A stretch of DNA of 64,000 nt from Sphingomonadales bacterium UBA2683 (GTDB taxonomy: Bacteria; Pseudomonadota; Alphaproteobacteria; Sphingomonadales; Sphingomonadaceae), in NCBI GenBank assembly GCA_002354635.1, contig DELZ01000002.1, positions 1 to 64,000 on the forward strand, given 5' to 3'. A model generated the notes under the pieces. That model was not told the DNA's origin and did no database searches. It was given only the letters and a program-made list of their open reading frames with translations. Of the stretch, positions 16,028 through 25,345 are shown one piece after another; positions within the stretch are counted from its first letter, which is position 1; the number at the start of each line of letters is the position of its first letter. The position numbers and the translations under genes were made by a program.

Positions 16028-16942
16028 ATGACCAAGCAATTTCCCCCCTTTGCCAAATTCGATATTCCGCTGCTTGATGCCGATCGCTACGAAGCGCGCC
16101 TCAAGCGCAAGCCGCGCGTTCACGCGAGGGACCGGACCCGCTTCCGGACCATCTGGATTTCCGACATCCATCTCGGCACCCGCGGCTGCAACGCCGATCT
16201 TCTGATCGACTTTCTTGATCATGTCGACAGCGACACGCTCTATCTTGTGGGTGACATCATCGACGGCTGGCGGATGAAGAAGCGTTTTTTCTGGCCTGAC
16301 AGCCACAATGATATCATCTGGCGGATTTTGAAACGGGCCAAGCGCGGTACCCGTATCGTCTATATTCCCGGCAATCATGACGAGATGTTCCGTCAGTTCA
16401 CCGGTCTCAATTTCGGTGGCGTGGAAATCCGGCGGTCGGCGATCCACGAGACCGCAGATGGCCGCCGGCTGCTGGTTCTCCATGGCGACGAGTTCGACAC
16501 GGTCATGCTCGCCCATCGCTGGCTGGCAGTGGTCGGTGATGCGGCCTATGTGACGCTGATGCGCCTGAACTGGCTGGTTAACAAGATCCGCAACCGGTTC
16601 GATCTTCCCTACTGGTCGCTGTCCAGGATGGCCAAACACAAGGTCAAGAATGCTGTCGAATTTATCGGTCGCTATGAGGAAACGGTGGCCAAGGCAGCCG
16701 AAAGTCGCGGCGTCGACGGTGTTGTCTGCGGTCATATTCACACGGCCGAACACCGGAATATAAGGGGTATCGAATATTATAATGACGGCGACTGGGTGGA
16801 GGGCTGTACCGCGCTGGTCGAATGCGATGATGGCACTATGCAGATTCTTCACTGGGCCGATGAGATCGAGGCGCGCAGGCAGCGCGATGAGCAGCCGGCC
16901 CGACTGACACCTGTCAAAGACAGCATGGTTGAGGCGGCGTGA
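16028..16942 (+). CDS. UDP-2,3-diacylglucosamine diphosphatase-like metallophosphoesterase
   Basis: 304 residues with the calcineurin-like metal motifs in order: SDIHLGTRG (D-x-H), YLVGDIIDGW (GDxxD), IPGNHDEM (GNHD), VLHGDEFD and CGHIHTAE (GHxH). This LpxH-like group is widespread in Alphaproteobacteria, where it is typically paired with a glycosyltransferase, as here. A role in lipid A or membrane glycolipid synthesis is inferred. Start 16028 has GGGAG five bases upstream; an ATG at 16007 is the alternative. Its stop overlaps the next gene's GTG (GTGA). Confidence 0.88.
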   Translation: MTKQFPPFAKFDIPLLDADRYEARLKRKPRVHARDRTRFRTIWISDIHLGTRGCNADLLIDFLDHVDSDTLYLVGDIIDGWRMKKRFFWPDSHNDIIWRILKRAKRGTRIVYIPGNHDEMFRQFTGLNFGGVEIRRSAIHETADGRRLLVLHGDEFDTVMLAHRWLAVVGDAAYVTLMRLNWLVNKIRNRFDLPYWSLSRMAKHKVKNAVEFIGRYEETVAKAAESRGVDGVVCGHIHTAEHRNIRGIEYYNDGDWVEGCTALVECDDGTMQILHWADEIEARRQRDEQPARLTPVKDSMVEAA

Positions 16943-18003
16943 AGATCGCGCTGGTCACCGATGCTTGGCATCCGCAGGTCAACGGCGTGGTACGGACTCT
17001 GGATACGGTCGTTGGGGTATTGCGGAAACGGGGACACGAGATACTGGTCATTTCACCGGATCAATTTCGTTCCGTTCCCGCACCGAGCTACCCGGAAATC
17101 CGCCTGTCCTATGCTCGCGCCCGCACCATCGGCAGGCGAATCGAGGCCTTCGGTGCCGACGCCGTCCATCTGGCCACGGAAGGCCCGCTCTGCATTCAGG
17201 CGCGCCGATGGTGTCGGAGAAAGGGCCGTTCCTTTACAACGGCCTATCATACACAGTTCCCGGAATATCTCGCCAAAAGGACGAAATTGTCACCGCGGAT
17301 CTTCTGGCCTTATATCCGCTGGTTCCACCGAAAATCCGAGACGATCATGGTCTCTACCGAAAGTGTCCGCAATCAGCTGCGCAGCGAAAGCCTGTCGCAT
17401 GTGCATCACTGGAGCCGTGGCGTCGATCTGCAAAATTTCTGTCCGGATGTGCTACCGCCCGCGGAATATGATCACCTTGCCAGGCCAATCCAGCTTTATG
17501 TCGGGCGAGTGGCGGTAGAGAAGAATATCGAGGCCTTTCTGGACAGTGATCATCCGGGATCGAAAGTCGTGGTCGGTGATGGACCGGCACTTGGAGGGCT
17601 CAAGGTGCGCTATCCCCGGGTCCATTTCGCAGGCAGGCAAACGGGTCCTGCCCTGGCCGGCTATTATGCCGGAGCAGATGTGTTCATCTTCCCCAGCAAG
17701 ACCGATACATTCGGGCTGGTGATCATCGAAGCGCTCGCTTGTGGTACCCCGGTGGCGGCTTATCCGGTGACCGGTCCGGTGGACATCCTGACGCCCGAAA
17801 GCGGTGCCATGTATGACGATCTGGATATCGCGATCCAGCGCGCGTTGCGCCTTGATCCCGCCGATTGCATAGCGCTTGGCGAACAATATAGCTGGCACGC
17901 CAGCGCCGACCAGTTTTTCGACGGTCTGGTTTCGCAGGAACGGCGTCTCGATTGCCACATGTCGCGCCGGATACTCGCCAAAGCTATTTTTGCGCGGGTT
18001 TAG
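16939..18003 (+). CDS. Glycosyltransferase family 4 (GT-B) protein
   Basis: 354 residues in a GT-B fold: N-terminal MKIALVTDAWHPQVNGVVRTLD, linker, then LYVGRVAVEKNIEAFL and the C-terminal donor site FIFPSKTDTFGLVIIEALACGTPVAAYPV with the E-x7-E motif. It resembles alpha-mannosyltransferases and glycolipid synthases that work on diacylglycerol. It starts at a GTG overlapping the phosphoesterase stop by 4 bases, so the two enzymes are translationally coupled and likely act in one envelope pathway. Confidence 0.9.
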   Translation: MKIALVTDAWHPQVNGVVRTLDTVVGVLRKRGHEILVISPDQFRSVPAPSYPEIRLSYARARTIGRRIEAFGADAVHLATEGPLCIQARRWCRRKGRSFTTAYHTQFPEYLAKRTKLSPRIFWPYIRWFHRKSETIMVSTESVRNQLRSESLSHVHHWSRGVDLQNFCPDVLPPAEYDHLARPIQLYVGRVAVEKNIEAFLDSDHPGSKVVVGDGPALGGLKVRYPRVHFAGRQTGPALAGYYAGADVFIFPSKTDTFGLVIIEALACGTPVAAYPVTGPVDILTPESGAMYDDLDIAIQRALRLDPADCIALGEQYSWHASADQFFDGLVSQERRLDCHMSRRILAKAIFARV

Positions 18004-18052
18004 CCAAATATCTTGCCGACAGCCTCCAGATATCCTACATAAGCTTCCAACA

Positions 18053-18088
18053 GGCCGTCTCCGCAAGGGGGCGGCCCTTTATTTTTAT
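18053..18088 (+). terminator. Terminator after the glycosyltransferase gene
   Basis: GGCCGTCTCC pairs with GGGGGCGGCC (10 bp, two G-U) around a GCAA tetraloop, followed by a T-rich tail CTTTATTTTTA. It separates the glycolipid pair from trcR. Confidence 0.8.
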
Positions 18089-18132
18089 CTTGCCGCTGGC
18101 GCTGAACCGCTGGCTATTGGAAGGACGCCATC

Positions 18133-18840
18133 ATGGCCGAACAAGCAACTCCTCTTATGCAGCATGCGACCGCAAGCTGGCTAGTCGACAATACGGCGCT
18201 TAGTTTTGAGCAGATCGCCGAGTTTTGCGGTATCCATATTCTCGAAGTAAACGCGATGGCCGATGACTTGGCCAGCTCCAAATATACCGGCCGCGATCCG
18301 GTCCAGGCGCACGAACTGACTCACGAAGAAATCGAGAAGGCCGAGAAAGATCCGAACTATCGGATGGTCATCCAAAAGGGCCCCGATCAGGTGCGTCGGA
18401 CCAAGGGACCCCGCTACACGCCGGTGTCCAAGCGTCAGGACAAGCCGGACGGTATTGCCTGGCTGCTTCGCAACCACCCGGAAATTTCCGATGCCCAGGT
18501 CGGCAAGCTGATCGGCACCACCCGGACGACGATCAACGCCATCCGCGAGCGTGAGCACTGGAATATTGCCAATATTGCACCGAAGGATCCGGTGACCCTC
18601 GGGCTCTGTTCGCAGCGCGAACTGGATGCGGTTGTAGCGAAGGCGGCGAAAAAGGCCGGCATCGAACCCGAAGTGGCCGATGATGCAAAACTGGGCGGCG
18701 ACAGGCAGGCCCTGATCGCGGAACTGCAGGAAGAGCGCGCTCAGGCAGCACGCGATGCGGAAGCCGCGCTGTCGGGCGAAGCGGACGAAGATGACGCACC
18801 CGTCGAGCATACCGCGGAAACACTTTTCAAGGATCGCTGA
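18133..18840 (+). CDS. trcR: Cell-cycle transcriptional regulator TrcR (DUF1013)
   Basis: 235 residues covering the whole DUF1013 pattern: N-terminal HTH-like region (TASWLVDNTALSFEQIAEFC, LEVNAMADDL), GPRYTPVSKRQDKPDGIAWLLRNHPEISD and a second HTH (VGKLIGTTRTTINAIRERE), followed by an Ala/Glu-rich C-terminus that varies between species. In alphaproteobacteria this protein acts with CtrA/GcrA-era cell-cycle genes. GGAAGGAC precedes the ATG. It is a single-gene unit. Confidence 0.9.
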   Translation: MAEQATPLMQHATASWLVDNTALSFEQIAEFCGIHILEVNAMADDLASSKYTGRDPVQAHELTHEEIEKAEKDPNYRMVIQKGPDQVRRTKGPRYTPVSKRQDKPDGIAWLLRNHPEISDAQVGKLIGTTRTTINAIREREHWNIANIAPKDPVTLGLCSQRELDAVVAKAAKKAGIEPEVADDAKLGGDRQALIAELQEERAQAARDAEAALSGEADEDDAPVEHTAETLFKDR

Positions 18841-19064
18841 TCATTCATCCACTGCCCCGGAAATTTTTTCGGGACAGGCGGAAATGGGTGAAGGAAAATC
18901 TACTAGGCTGCGGTTGATGAAAATGGCCACTATTGCCGTTTTTTTGGCGTGTGGGCACTGGTCTTTCTTCTTGTTGTCGGGGTGAATTGACTGCAGTCCG
19001 ACGGCCGCGCTAGCAGTTTAACCAGTCAATTAAATCGGGTTGCCTTTCCGGTGATGCTAGGTCT

Positions 19065-20195
19065 ATGGCAGATGGCATGGATGCACCCCGAAAACCGCCC
19101 GCCTATGATGCGATGCTCGCCGATCACGGTTTCGATCCGATTGAATCGGACGGACTGACCTATCCGCTCGGTGACTATGAACCGAAATTCGGCGAATATT
19201 TCGAATTGATGCCCGGTATCGGCTGGACCCGGACGCCGGTGCCCGGCCCGCTGGGCCATATCAACAACTGGGTGCTGGCGGACCGCCATGCCGATGGCAG
19301 CGCTGGCTTTGCCATCGCCGACACCGGATTGTTCATGCCGGAAGTGATCGAGGCCTGGAAACATCTGTTCGACGCGGGCGCGCTGCAGGATCAGAGCGCA
19401 ACCAAGATCATCGTCACCCATTATCATCCCGATCATGTCGGTTGCGCCGGTTGGCTGGCCAAGCGGTTCAAGGCGCCCTTGCACATGAACCGGACCGAGT
19501 GGCTGCTGACCCGCATGCTGCTTGCCGACAAGCGCGATGGCGTGCCCGAAGAGGCGCTCGACGAATGGCGCTTCTGCGGCTGGGATCAGCATCTGATCGA
19601 CGATTTTGCCAAAAAGGGCTGGGGACGCTTTGCCCGCGCCGTGTCCGATCTGCCGATCGGGCATATCCGGATGGAAGAGGGCACACGCCTGCGCACCGGT
19701 GATCATGAATGGCGGGTGATGATTGGCAACGGCCACACGCCCGAACATGCCTGTCTGATCGATGACAGGGCCAAGGTGATGATCTCGGGAGATCAGATAC
19801 TGCCCCGGATCACCTCCAATATCTCGACGATGCTCAGCGAACCGACCAGCGATCCGCTGGGCGAATGGCTGGCAAGTATTGACCGGTTTCGCGCCGAACT
19901 GGATAATGATCTGCTCATCCTCCCCGCCCACGGCCGTCCGTTCCTGGGCGCGCATCAGCGGCTCGATGCGCTCGCCGAGCGCCATAACGAGGCGCTCGAT
20001 GATCTGGAGCAGGGCCTGCGCGAAAGTCCCAAGCGGGTCGTCGACAGCTTCCCCTATCTGTTCAAGCGCCCGATCACGCCCGATGTTATCGGCATGGCGA
20101 GTGGCGAGGCGATGGCGACGCTGCGCCATCTGCAATATACCGGCCGCGCCGCGCTAGAGATGAAGGATGGCACGGCCTGGTACAGCGCTGACTGA
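19065..20195 (+). CDS. MBL-fold metallo-hydrolase
   Basis: 376 residues. The beta-lactamase-fold metal site is seen as HYHPDHVG (HxHxDH), a further His in GNGHTPEH, Asp in ISGDQILP and a terminal LPAHGRPF. A helical C-terminal domain follows the MBL core, as in the glyoxalase-II-like or LACTB2-like groups with an added domain. The substrate is unknown. An ATG four codons downstream (19077) is an equal candidate start. Convergent with the MFS gene. Confidence 0.88.
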   Translation: MADGMDAPRKPPAYDAMLADHGFDPIESDGLTYPLGDYEPKFGEYFELMPGIGWTRTPVPGPLGHINNWVLADRHADGSAGFAIADTGLFMPEVIEAWKHLFDAGALQDQSATKIIVTHYHPDHVGCAGWLAKRFKAPLHMNRTEWLLTRMLLADKRDGVPEEALDEWRFCGWDQHLIDDFAKKGWGRFARAVSDLPIGHIRMEEGTRLRTGDHEWRVMIGNGHTPEHACLIDDRAKVMISGDQILPRITSNISTMLSEPTSDPLGEWLASIDRFRAELDNDLLILPAHGRPFLGAHQRLDALAERHNEALDDLEQGLRESPKRVVDSFPYLFKRPITPDVIGMASGEAMATLRHLQYTGRAALEMKDGTAWYSAD

Positions 20196-20210
20196 CGGTA
20201 TCTGCCAAGC

Positions 20211-21494
20211 TCAGTCGGCGAGCGGGTGCGCATCCGGTGGCGGCTGGACTTCACCGCTTGTGCAGTGAAGTGCATAGCCGCGCAGGAAAATGGCCAATGC
20301 GATCAACGCGATCAGGCCGGCCAGGGCGAATGGGGCTCCCGGCAGATAATATATGGTGCCGGCAACCGTGAAGGCAGCAAAGACGGCGGTAAACATGGGT
20401 GGCCCGATGACCGACGCGACACTTTGCAGGCTTGCCACCGCACCTTGTAGCTCCCCCTGGGTTTCATCGGATACGGCCCTGCTCATCAGTCCGTTGAGCG
20501 ACGGCTGGAACAGGCCCTGCAGGGCGCCCACGGGGATGGCGAGGAAAATCAGCCAGCCCTGGTCCGGTCCCGCGACCAGATAGGCAACGGTGCTGACCGC
20601 CATGCCGAGCGCGCCGATGATCACTGCATTGCGTTCACCGATTTTGGGGATCAGGATCCGGATCAGCAGGCCCTGAACCAGGGCAGCGCCGATACCGACA
20701 CAGGCGAGCGCAAGGCCGACCATGAATGCGCTCCAGCCAAAATTCTCGATCGCGTAAAATGCGAAGACGATCGGATAGACAACGTGGCCGATCATCCATA
20801 CGGTGAGGGCTGCCGCATACCAGATAACAACACGATTCTGGCCGCTCAGCCCTTGCAGGGCGACCAGTGCGTTGGCCCGCTTGATTTCAAAGGGCCGCCG
20901 CTTTTCAGGCGGCAGGCTTTCGCGGAGCATAAAAAATCCGAAGACCAGGTTGATTGCGGCCAGTCCACCCGCTGCAAAAAAGGGCAGGCGCGTGCCATAT
21001 TCGCCGAGCAGTCCGCCCAGCGCCGGTCCGAAGATGAAACCTAGGCCGAATGCGGCGCCGATTAGCCCGAAATTTTGCGAACGGCGCTCGGGTGAGGAAA
21101 TGTCCGCGATATAGGCATAGGCAGTGCTGAAACTTGCTCCCATGATCCCGGCGACAATCCGCGCGACAAACAGCCACAGCAGCGATGGAGCAAAGCCCAT
21201 CAGTACATAGGCAATGGCATAGCCGCCCAGGGCACCCAGCAGCACCGGCCGGCGACCGAAGCGATCCGACAGGTTCCCGACCACCGGCCCGAAAACGAAC
21301 TGCATCGCCGCATAGGCGAAGGCAAGCCAGCCGGCATCTATCGCTGCCGCCGAGAGGTTGTCGCCCGTAATCTCGGTGATCAGGTCCGGCAGCACCGGCA
21401 TGATGATGCCGAAGCCGAGCATGTCGATCAGCACGACAAGAAACACGAAGACCAGCGAAGACTTCGCTGCGGGAGTGGAATCGGATTTTGCCAT
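20211..21494 (-). CDS. MFS transporter, TetA-like drug/H+ antiporter family
   Basis: 427 residues with 12 hydrophobic helices. The first reads FVFLVVLIDMLGFGIIMPVLPDL, followed by the MFS motif A GNLSDRFGRRPVLL in loop 2-3, motif C-like GLGFIFGPALGGLLG in helix 5 and a long cytoplasmic loop with ESLPPEKRRPFE. This is the DHA1 TetA/TCR group. Resistance to a specific drug cannot be claimed, since chromosomal sphingomonad members are common. It diverges from the acyl-CoA ligase. Confidence 0.9.
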   Translation of the reverse strand: MAKSDSTPAAKSSLVFVFLVVLIDMLGFGIIMPVLPDLITEITGDNLSAAAIDAGWLAFAYAAMQFVFGPVVGNLSDRFGRRPVLLGALGGYAIAYVLMGFAPSLLWLFVARIVAGIMGASFSTAYAYIADISSPERRSQNFGLIGAAFGLGFIFGPALGGLLGEYGTRLPFFAAGGLAAINLVFGFFMLRESLPPEKRRPFEIKRANALVALQGLSGQNRVVIWYAAALTVWMIGHVVYPIVFAFYAIENFGWSAFMVGLALACVGIGAALVQGLLIRILIPKIGERNAVIIGALGMAVSTVAYLVAGPDQGWLIFLAIPVGALQGLFQPSLNGLMSRAVSDETQGELQGAVASLQSVASVIGPPMFTAVFAAFTVAGTIYYLPGAPFALAGLIALIALAIFLRGYALHCTSGEVQPPPDAHPLAD

Positions 21495-21526
21495 CGGCTC
21501 GTGCCCTACACCGGAGGCAAATGGAA

Positions 21527-23269
21527 ATGGAGCCTATTATCGTGGAATTTTCATTGTCAGTTCAGCCAGCTTCACTTACACGAATGTCAATGACTGATAT
21601 TGATATCGACCAGCCCCCGATCTGGAAATCGCGCTACAATCATCCCACCCAGTGGGACCAGTTTTATCCGCCGCTGTCCATGCCCGGAATGTTCTTCCGG
21701 TCTGCCGGCCGGCGCGGTGATGCCAATTTACTGGATTTCATGGGTCGCAAATATAGCTACAGCGAAGTCGCATCCGGCGTGGTCCGCGTGGCCAAGGGGC
21801 TTCAGAATCTGGGAATTGGCAAAGGCGACCGGATCGGCCTGTTTCTGCCCAATGTTCCGCATTATGTCAGCGCCTATTATGGGGCGATGGCGATCGGCGC
21901 GACGGTCGTCAATTTCTCGCCGCTCTATACGGTCGATGAACTGAATCACCAGGTCGAGGACAGCGGTACAAAAATCCTGTTCACCCTCTCGGCAACGGCG
22001 CTGTTTCCGACCGCCTACCAGGTGCTCGAACAGTCGAGTCTCGAACGGCTGGTGGTGGGGAGCGTTGGCGGTGCGCTGCCGGCGGGAAAGGCGCTGTTCT
22101 ACGCGCTGTTCCGGCGCAAGGAGAACAGCCCGCAGCCCGATGATGACCGGATCACGCCCTTTTCGGACCTGATTGACAATGCCGGCAACTACAAGGCGCC
22201 CAATATCCGGCCCGACAAGGATATTGCCTTGCTGCAATATACCGGCGGCACCACCGGTGTACCCAAGGGCGCGATGTGCAGCCACCAGAACCTGACCGCC
22301 AACGCGCGCCAGATCAACGGCATCGACCCCTATATCGACGAGACCGACCGGCTGATGGGTGTACTGCCTTTCTTCCATGTCTTTGCCAACAGCGCCGTGC
22401 TTAACCGCACGGTCGAGCGGGGTGGGGAGATTGTCATGCTGCCGCGCTTTGATGCCAAACAGACGCTGAAGGCAATCACCCGCACCAGGATCACTGCCAT
22501 GCCGGGCGTGCCGACCATGTATCAGGCGCTGCTCGACCATCCCGATATCGACAAGACCAATTTCTCGTCGCTCAAGGTCTGCGTTTCGGGTGGCGCACCC
22601 CTGCCGATGGAGCTCAAGAAGAAATTCGAGGCAAAGACCGGTGCCAAGCTCGTGGAAGGATATGGCCTGACCGAAAGCTGCGGTGTGGTCAGCGCCAATC
22701 CTTATGAGGGGCTGAACAAGGCAGGAACGATCGGCCAGCCGGTGCCGGGGACACTGGTCAAGCTCGTCGACAAGGGCGATCCGACAAAAGGCGCTCCCGA
22801 AGGCGAGCCGGGGGAACTGGTATTCTCCGGACCACAGGTAATGCAGGGCTACTGGAATCTGCCGGAGGAAGACGAAAAGGTGTTCGTCGACGGTTTTCTG
22901 CGTACCGGCGATGTCGCGACGATCGACGAGGACGGTTATATCAAGATCGTCGACCGGCTGAAGGACATGATCGCGGTCGGCGGCTTCAAGGTCTTCCCGA
23001 GCCAGGTCGAAGAAGTGCTCTACAAGCATGACTCGGTCAAGGAAGCCTTGGTGATCGGTGTTCCCGACGCCTATCGCGGCGAGAGCCCCAAGGCCTATGT
23101 CGCGCTGGAACCGGACATGGCCGTCACCGGTGATGAACTGAAAGACTGGCTGAACCCGCAACTCGGCAAGCACGAACGGGTGGTCGATGTCGTGGTCCGT
23201 GACAGCCTGCCCAAAACCATGATCGGCAAGCTGGACCGCAAGGCGCTCCGGGAAGAGGAACTGGACTAG
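21527..23269 (+). CDS. Long-chain fatty-acid--CoA ligase (AMP-forming)
   Basis: 580 residues of the ANL superfamily: P-loop LLQYTGGTTGVPKGAM, GYGLTES (A5), ELVFSGPQVMQGYWN, TGDVATID (A7) and DRLKDMIAVGGFKVFPSQVE (A8 hinge), ending with the catalytic Lys in KTMIGKLDRKAL. It activates fatty acids to acyl-CoA at the membrane. Start 21527 is chosen for GGAGG nine bases upstream; family alignment could equally favour 21590 (MTDIDI), which has no ribosome site. Confidence 0.93.
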   Translation: MEPIIVEFSLSVQPASLTRMSMTDIDIDQPPIWKSRYNHPTQWDQFYPPLSMPGMFFRSAGRRGDANLLDFMGRKYSYSEVASGVVRVAKGLQNLGIGKGDRIGLFLPNVPHYVSAYYGAMAIGATVVNFSPLYTVDELNHQVEDSGTKILFTLSATALFPTAYQVLEQSSLERLVVGSVGGALPAGKALFYALFRRKENSPQPDDDRITPFSDLIDNAGNYKAPNIRPDKDIALLQYTGGTTGVPKGAMCSHQNLTANARQINGIDPYIDETDRLMGVLPFFHVFANSAVLNRTVERGGEIVMLPRFDAKQTLKAITRTRITAMPGVPTMYQALLDHPDIDKTNFSSLKVCVSGGAPLPMELKKKFEAKTGAKLVEGYGLTESCGVVSANPYEGLNKAGTIGQPVPGTLVKLVDKGDPTKGAPEGEPGELVFSGPQVMQGYWNLPEEDEKVFVDGFLRTGDVATIDEDGYIKIVDRLKDMIAVGGFKVFPSQVEEVLYKHDSVKEALVIGVPDAYRGESPKAYVALEPDMAVTGDELKDWLNPQLGKHERVVDVVVRDSLPKTMIGKLDRKALREEELD

Positions 23270-23338
23270 GGCCTGTTCAGGGCTTTACCGGCGGTCCGCG
23301 AGACCGTATCGTTGCGGCCGGGGGAAGGGGCCAGCGAT

Positions 23339-25345
23339 TTGAAAGAGCGCGCCAAAAAATTCATGGGGGAAGTTGGCGCCGCGCGCATTGTCGCTGCACT
23401 ATCTCTGCTGGTGATCATATTTCTGATCACCCTGATCAGCTGGTCGGCACCGGTTTTCCGGGATGCGGAATCCATATTATACGACCTGCGCGCCAGTTTG
23501 TTGATGGAAACAATCGATCAGGATGACAGAATTGTCATCCTCACCTATGACGAGAAAACGGTTTTCGACAGCAAGCAATATTCGCCGCTAAACTGGGATT
23601 TGCTGGCAGAAACTCTGGTCGATTTGCAGGATATGAATCCGCGCGCTGTGGCGCTGGATTTTATCTATGATCAGACCACCGCCTCCGATGAGACGCTCTT
23701 GCAGGCGATCACGGCGCTGGATATGCCGGTCAAGATAGCCATGATCAGTGCGGCTGCAGAAAGTGAATCCGCCTGGTATGATCCCGAAGTATCGCAAAAA
23801 GCGGCAGAAATTGAGCGGCAATTTCACCGGCGCGCCACTGCTAATGGCGCCGAAAGCGTGGATGTCAGCCTGCCGCTGGATGTCGGCAGGGTGGTCAGGG
23901 CCTGGCCCGCCGCCAATCCGCGCGGCTATTCGCCATTTGCCCATGCGCTGGTTGGCAGACCTGCGGACTATGATCGGGGAGGGCAGGCGATCAACTATCG
24001 CCGGCCGCTATATGTGCAGGATGACAGCGTGTTTCTCAAAATATCGCTGAACGAGTTCCAGAACCGGTTTTCGCAGCGGCAACTCAAATCGATCATTGCC
24101 GGAAAATATGTGCTGATCGGTCTTGATGTGCCCGGCAGCGATGTGTTTCGCACGCCTATATCGATTATCGATCGCGGTAGGATGATGGCCGGCGTGGATG
24201 TTCACGGCCACATGCTGGCGCAGATTCTGGACGATAACTGGTCAACGGCCATGCCGACATGGCTGATTGCCTTGATCAGCCTCGTCATCATCGCAATCGC
24301 CTGCCTGACCGCTTTCTCGGAAATGTCCAACAAGCGCCTGGCGTCAGCGCTTTTTGTACAGTTTCTGCTGTTGGTTGCCTTGCCCTTTCTGCTCCACTGG
24401 CTGGACTATGATACGCTTGCCATTCCCGCCTTCGGCTGGATCACCAGCTGGATATTATCCTATATGGTTGCCAACAGCCTCGCCAAATCCATCGGTCAGG
24501 ACAAGCGCCGGTTTGCGCAGGGAGCGCTCGGCAAATATCTGCCCGATGAAGTCGCCAGGCAGATATTGGCCGATCCTGAAAAATTGACCTTGAAGGGTGA
24601 AAAACGCGAAATTTTTGCCTTGTTCAGCGATTTGCAGGGGTTCACGAAACTCAGTCACGCCATACCGCCGGAAACCGTTGCCGCATTGCTCAATGATTAT
24701 CTTCAGCGGCTGAGTGAAGTTGTGCTGGATCATGGCGGTACCATTGATAAATTTGTTGGTGATGCGGTGGTTGCCTTTTGGGGGGCTCCCATATCTCGAC
24801 CCGGTGACGCGGAGCGGGCAATCGACTGCGCGATTGCGATGTGGGAATGCGGGGAGGCGTTTCGCAAGGCGGCGCCCGCAGATGTGCCGCCGATCGGGAT
24901 AACGCGTGTTGGGTTGCATTTTGGTGAAGCGATTGTCGGTAATTTTGGGGGCGATGACCGGATTCAATATACCGCATTGGGAGACGCGATGAACACCGCT
25001 GCTCGTCTCGAAAGCGCAAACAAGCAAACCGGCACTGGAATTTTGATCAGCGAAGACGTCGCGAAGCAACTTCGCGCTGCACGCCCGTTTCTTCATCTGG
25101 GACGTGTGGCTTTGTCGGGACGATCAACGCCGATCGCAGTCCTTCAGCCGGTTGACGAGGTGGACCGCAATTTTGCCGAACAGTCCAACCGGATTTATGC
25201 CGAATTTGATGGCGGAAGGGCTGATGCATTGGACCGGCTATTGGCTCTCAAAGAAAGCCGAAGTGGTGATGTGGCATTTGCACAATTTTGTGATAGACTG
25301 CTGGCTGCAGGCCCGGGGGGCAGTTATGTTTTCGACACCAAATAA
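23339..25345 (+). CDS. CHASE2-domain adenylate/guanylate cyclase
   Basis: 668 residues. One N-terminal membrane helix (residues 12-38), an extracytoplasmic CHASE2 sensor (about 45-300; DDRIVILTYDEKTV ... PRAVALDFIYDQ), three closely spaced helices, and a C-terminal class III cyclase domain with LFSDLQGFT and FVGDAVVAFWG (both metal-binding Asp) and a YTALGDAMNTAARLE transition-state segment. It makes cAMP or cGMP in response to an envelope signal. The start is a TTG with AAGGGG eight bases upstream; TTG 23312 and ATG 23363 are alternatives. It overlaps the next gene by 20 bp. Confidence 0.9.
   Translation: MKERAKKFMGEVGAARIVAALSLLVIIFLITLISWSAPVFRDAESILYDLRASLLMETIDQDDRIVILTYDEKTVFDSKQYSPLNWDLLAETLVDLQDMNPRAVALDFIYDQTTASDETLLQAITALDMPVKIAMISAAAESESAWYDPEVSQKAAEIERQFHRRATANGAESVDVSLPLDVGRVVRAWPAANPRGYSPFAHALVGRPADYDRGGQAINYRRPLYVQDDSVFLKISLNEFQNRFSQRQLKSIIAGKYVLIGLDVPGSDVFRTPISIIDRGRMMAGVDVHGHMLAQILDDNWSTAMPTWLIALISLVIIAIACLTAFSEMSNKRLASALFVQFLLLVALPFLLHWLDYDTLAIPAFGWITSWILSYMVANSLAKSIGQDKRRFAQGALGKYLPDEVARQILADPEKLTLKGEKREIFALFSDLQGFTKLSHAIPPETVAALLNDYLQRLSEVVLDHGGTIDKFVGDAVVAFWGAPISRPGDAERAIDCAIAMWECGEAFRKAAPADVPPIGITRVGLHFGEAIVGNFGGDDRIQYTALGDAMNTAARLESANKQTGTGILISEDVAKQLRAARPFLHLGRVALSGRSTPIAVLQPVDEVDRNFAEQSNRIYAEFDGGRADALDRLLALKESRSGDVAFAQFCDRLLAAGPGGSYVFDTK

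Noticed and set aside
19026..20135. Open frame antisense to the MBL hydrolase
   Set aside because: Shadow frame; the hydrolase has an intact metal site.
20211..21494. Calling the MFS protein a tetracycline resistance determinant
   Set aside because: The family match is to the broad TetA-like group, and no resistance-associated context (TetR, mobile element) is adjacent.
21728..23173. Long open frame antisense to the acyl-CoA ligase
   Set aside because: Shadow frame; the ligase on the plus strand has every family motif.
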